From an uncultured Bacilli bacterium (lineage in GTDB: Bacteria > Bacillota_I > Bacilli_A > RF39 > UBA660), in the NCBI GenBank assembly GCA_934090795.1, contig CAKOJQ010000007.1:1-64000 (forward strand): a stretch of DNA of 64,000 bases. Reading direction: 5' to 3'. The position numbers were made by a program, and so were the translations under genes. The first letter of the stretch is position 1; each line of letters opens with the position of its first letter. This document shows, one piece after another, positions 61,519 to 64,000 of the stretch. Under the pieces are notes generated by a model. It made no database searches and had not been told where the DNA came from. It saw nothing but the letters and a program-made list of their open reading frames with translations.

Positions 61519-62608
61519 AATCTATAACCTCTACTTTCTTTTCTGTTAACTTAATTAATGTACAATCAGTAAGCAATTTCTTATTTAAATGCTTAATATC
61601 TGTTGTCGTTATAAAAATTTGAAAATTCTTATTAAATGAACCAATAATTTTATTAATCTTTTTCTCATCAAGTTCACTAAATAAATCATCCAAAATTAAT
61701 ATTGGTGTTGTATTCATCTTATTCATACAATACTTCACCTCTGATAATTTAAATGCAATTACTGCACTCTTTTGCTCTCCCTCAGATAAATATTCTTTAG
61801 CCAGTTTTCCATCTAGTTCAAAAATATAATCATCCAAATGAACGCCTATATTAGTAACACCATAATTTACATCTCTATTAAAAGATTTTTTATAATCATT
61901 TAACAAATCTTCATAACTCTTTTCATTATAATTAGACACATATTTTAAATAAAGATCACCTTTTTTAACTGATTTATTAAAAATATGGTTCAAATATAAA
62001 TTAATTTCACTAATATAATCAAATCTTATCTTATTAATTTGGAGTCCTACTTCAATTAACTTATTAGTTATAATATCTAAATAATCATCATAATCTGCCA
62101 TTTTAGGTTTCATAATTTTTAAATAACTATTTCTTTGTTTAAGAATCTTATTATATAAACTAAGCAGTCGTAAATAATTATTATTAAAACCAGACAAATC
62201 CATATTAATAAGTTTTCGATGTACTGAAGGATTATCTTTAATTAACTTCATATCCTCTCTATTAAAAAGAACTACGTTAACTTTAGATATATAATCTGAT
62301 AATTTAGTTATTTCTTGATTATCAATTTTAATCTTCTTTCCATCCTTTGTTATAACTACCCTATATTTATTCTTTATTTTGTTAAGTACAGTTGCTTCAA
62401 TTACGGCAAAATCACTATTTTCTCTTATTAATACCTCTTGATTATTAGTTCTAAATGATTTAGTTATTGATAAATAATATATAGCTTCAACTATATTTGT
62501 TTTACCTAATCCATTATTTCCAATTATAATATTTTTATAATTCGAAAAATGTAAATTTAATTTTTCATAATTTCTAAAATTTGTTAATTTTAAATTAGTG
62601 ATTTTCAT
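61511..62608 (-). CDS. recF: DNA replication and repair protein RecF
   Basis: 365 residues. SMC-like ATPase: Walker A IIGNNGLGKTNIVEAIYYLS, signature YLSEGEQKSAVIAFKLSE, Walker B ILILDDLFSELDEKK. Loads RecA at gaps. Starts with AGAGGG upstream. Confidence 0.96.
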   Translation of the reverse strand: MKITNLKLTNFRNYEKLNLHFSNYKNIIIGNNGLGKTNIVEAIYYLSITKSFRTNNQEVLIRENSDFAVIEATVLNKIKNKYRVVITKDGKKIKIDNQEITKLSDYISKVNVVLFNREDMKLIKDNPSVHRKLINMDLSGFNNNYLRLLSLYNKILKQRNSYLKIMKPKMADYDDYLDIITNKLIEVGLQINKIRFDYISEINLYLNHIFNKSVKKGDLYLKYVSNYNEKSYEDLLNDYKKSFNRDVNYGVTNIGVHLDDYIFELDGKLAKEYLSEGEQKSAVIAFKLSEVKYCMNKMNTTPILILDDLFSELDEKKINKIIGSFNKNFQIFITTTDIKHLNKKLLTDCTLIKLTEKKVEVIDYE

Positions 62609-62639
62609 TTTAAACCCTCTTTAAAGCCATATAGAACAA

Positions 62640-62671
62640 AATAGGTATATTCTAAAGTACCTATACCTATT
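62640..62671 (-). terminator. Hairpin between comK and recF
   Basis: AATAGGTATA and its exact complement (10 bp) around 12 bases; the following T-run is short (TTTTG). It lies 34 bp after the comK stop and could terminate or attenuate before recF. Confidence 0.55.
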
Positions 62672-62705
62672 TCATTATACCACATTTTAAGGTTGCTTAA
62701 AACAA

Positions 62706-63155
62706 TTATTTATCTTTTTTTCTATTTTTTAATGCATTATCTAGCGATAAAGATTTAAAGTACTGATTTCTTATTACATTATAAGTTGCATCTATATTTA
62801 TTTGTTCATCGTTTAAAAACTGAATAGTTGTTTTTTCATCATCCGGAACTATTTTTTTTATATTTCCTAAATTAATCCAAGAACATTCTTTTAATCTAGG
62901 AGAACATGTTGGAAAAAATATCATATTATCTTGTTCAGACATAACAATTGGAGCCTTATAACCAAAACCAAGCATAGCATAAGTTCCTTTTAATCTTCCA
63001 TCAATACTACTTCCATAATATTCGCAATTTTCATTAATAACTGATGATACATTCTTATCCAAAATAAAATAATCATGATTTTCATATACAACTGTTTTCT
63101 TTTTACTTAATGGTACAATCGCTAATGTATTTTCTGTAATCTTATAACTTTTCAA
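62706..63155 (-). CDS. comK: ComK-family competence transcription factor
   Basis: About 149 residues. Strong by-eye match to ComK: YKITENTLAIVPL, CEYYGSSIDGRLKGTYAMLGFGYKAPIV, MIFFPTCSPRLKECSWINLGNI and YNVIRNQYFKSLSLDNALKNR. ComK activates DNA-uptake genes by binding AT-boxes. It is shorter than the Bacillus protein (192), lacking the C-terminal tail that MecA targets. The start is probably TTG at 63155 (KSYKITEN), since GGGGGG lies just upstream; a GTG at 63164 is the alternative but overlaps that ribosome site. The locus between dnaN and recF is where yaaA sits in Bacillus. Confidence 0.85.
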   Translation of the reverse strand: MKSYKITENTLAIVPLSKKKTVVYENHDYFILDKNVSSVINENCEYYGSSIDGRLKGTYAMLGFGYKAPIVMSEQDNMIFFPTCSPRLKECSWINLGNIKKIVPDDEKTTIQFLNDEQINIDATYNVIRNQYFKSLSLDNALKNRKKDK

Positions 63156-63200
63156 ACTACTCACCCCCCTCTTTAGTCGTATATTAAATCACAACATTTT

Positions 63201-63230
63201 GTCGAAATATGCCGAAATTTGTCGAAAAAT
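63201..63230. repeat. Three tandem 10-bp repeats upstream of comK
   Basis: GTCGAAATAT, GCCGAAATTT, GTCGAAAAAT: exact 10-bp period in the 120-bp gap between dnaN and comK. Possible regulator-binding iterons one helical turn apart. Confidence 0.7.
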
Positions 63231-63287
63231 TTAAAAAATTAAAAAAAGCGAATTATTTAAAATCCACTTTTCTATAAATATCAAATT

Positions 63288-64000
63288 TTAATAAGTTTTA
63301 ATTGGTAAAATCAACTGAATTAAACTCTCATCCTTAGCATTTTTTAAAATTATTGGTTTAGAATCACCATTCATTAATATAATTAACTCATCATCTTTTA
63401 AAGTCTTTAATGCATCAAGCATATATTTAGCACTATAAGAAATGGCAATATCGTTATCATTATTTTTAGAAATAGCAACACTTTCTTCAGATTTACCAAT
63501 TTCACTAGCAAATGAAGTAATAACAAGTTCATTTCCTACTGTTTTCATATTAATTAAATTTTTATCTTTATTTTGTGTAAGTAACGCTGCTCTATCAATT
63601 GCGCTATAAAAATTATCTAAATTAGTAGTTAATATATACTCAAAATCTGTTGGTATTAAGTTAGATGTATTAGGATATTGTCCACTAAGCAAACTAGTTT
63701 GAAATAAATAACCATTATATTCAAATAATAACTTATTATTAAATAAATTAATCTTTACCTCCTCTTCATCAGTTAATATCTTATCAAATTCTTGAATATT
63801 TTTTCCCGGAACTACAATATCATGAGTTCCATAATCAGCATCTAAAACTATAGTCTTCTTAGCAAGTCTATAGCTATCAGTCGTAACACATTCCATCATA
63901 TTACCATTAATTCTAATATTTAAACCAGTTAATAATGGACGAGATTCCTGAGTTGAAATAGCAAATAAAGTTTGTGAAAACAACTCTTTTAAAATAGAAC
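63288..64000 (-). CDS. dnaN: DNA polymerase III beta sliding clamp (5' part beyond the window)
   Basis: The frame is open to the right edge (…LKELFSQTLFAISTQESRPLLTGLNI), so the N-terminal third is outside. Visible are clamp domains 2 and 3: TDSYRLAKKTI, VVPGKNIQEFDKIL, LLSGQYPNTSNLIP and the C-terminal LILPIKTY that forms the peptide-binding pocket edge. dnaA is expected further right. Confidence 0.95.
   Translation of the reverse strand, partial: SILKELFSQTLFAISTQESRPLLTGLNIRINGNMMECVTTDSYRLAKKTIVLDADYGTHDIVVPGKNIQEFDKILTDEEEVKINLFNNKLLFEYNGYLFQTSLLSGQYPNTSNLIPTDFEYILTTNLDNFYSAIDRAALLTQNKDKNLINMKTVGNELVITSFASEIGKSEESVAISKNNDNDIAISYSAKYMLDALKTLKDDELIILMNGDSKPIILKNAKDESLIQLILPIKTY

Overview
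The window looks like an origin-proximal chromosomal segment of a very AT-rich Bacilli-type Firmicute. It uses the standard code: TGA serves as a stop and Trp is encoded by TGG. I infer an uncultured host-associated lineage near RF39/Erysipelotrichales; this is not proven. Supporting signs are the dnaN-recF-gyrB-gyrA block, the tadA-ffs-dnaX-ebfC-recR-bofA-holB-ricT-trmN6 order, pth-mfd-spoVT and tatD-3D-rsmA (all as in Bacillus), a ComK homologue, a HrcA/CIRCE site, a glycine T-box, and ParB (parS) and Noc (NBS) binding sites. Most genes lie on the minus strand. That fits leftward replication from an oriC just right of the window, beyond dnaN.

Left part (1-21.5 kb): tagO, an HExxH protein, truA with two degenerate ECF-type ATPases, a PDZ/S41 protease, a DUF4143 AAA ATPase bracketed by 60-bp palindromic repeats, yihY, a GGDEF receptor, ligA-pcrA, gltX, tRNA-Glu(CTC), CIRCE-controlled hsp20 and a three-gene operon of unknown function.

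Middle (21.6-43.2 kb) is an accessory region with many plus-strand genes. It holds small membrane proteins, a trypsin-fold pseudoprotease next to a VanY-like carboxypeptidase, an XRE regulator plus CdiA-CT-like nuclease pair, compact addB-addA and a third UvrD-like helicase. It also has CarD, TspO, DUF362, PF06541 and MscS proteins, an IS3-family element that splits a terminator-like inverted repeat, a second DUF4143 ATPase with three 33-bp-spaced upstream repeats, and glyQS behind a short T-box.

Right part (43-64 kb) is informational core: rsmA, 3D protein, tatD, spoVT, mfd, pth, trmN6, ricT, holB, bofA, recR, ebfC, dnaX, SRP RNA, tadA, gyrA, gyrB, recF, comK and partial dnaN.

The most striking feature is a 1.6-kb gene-free tract (55315-56896) between gyrA and the SRP RNA gene. 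It contains ten parS palindromes (nine perfect) interleaved with five identical NBS palindromes, bracketed by an exact 16-bp direct repeat that carries a DnaA-box-like core. A sixth NBS lies inside mfd. This looks like a combined ParB/Noc centromere-like array. ParB and Noc themselves are not in the window.
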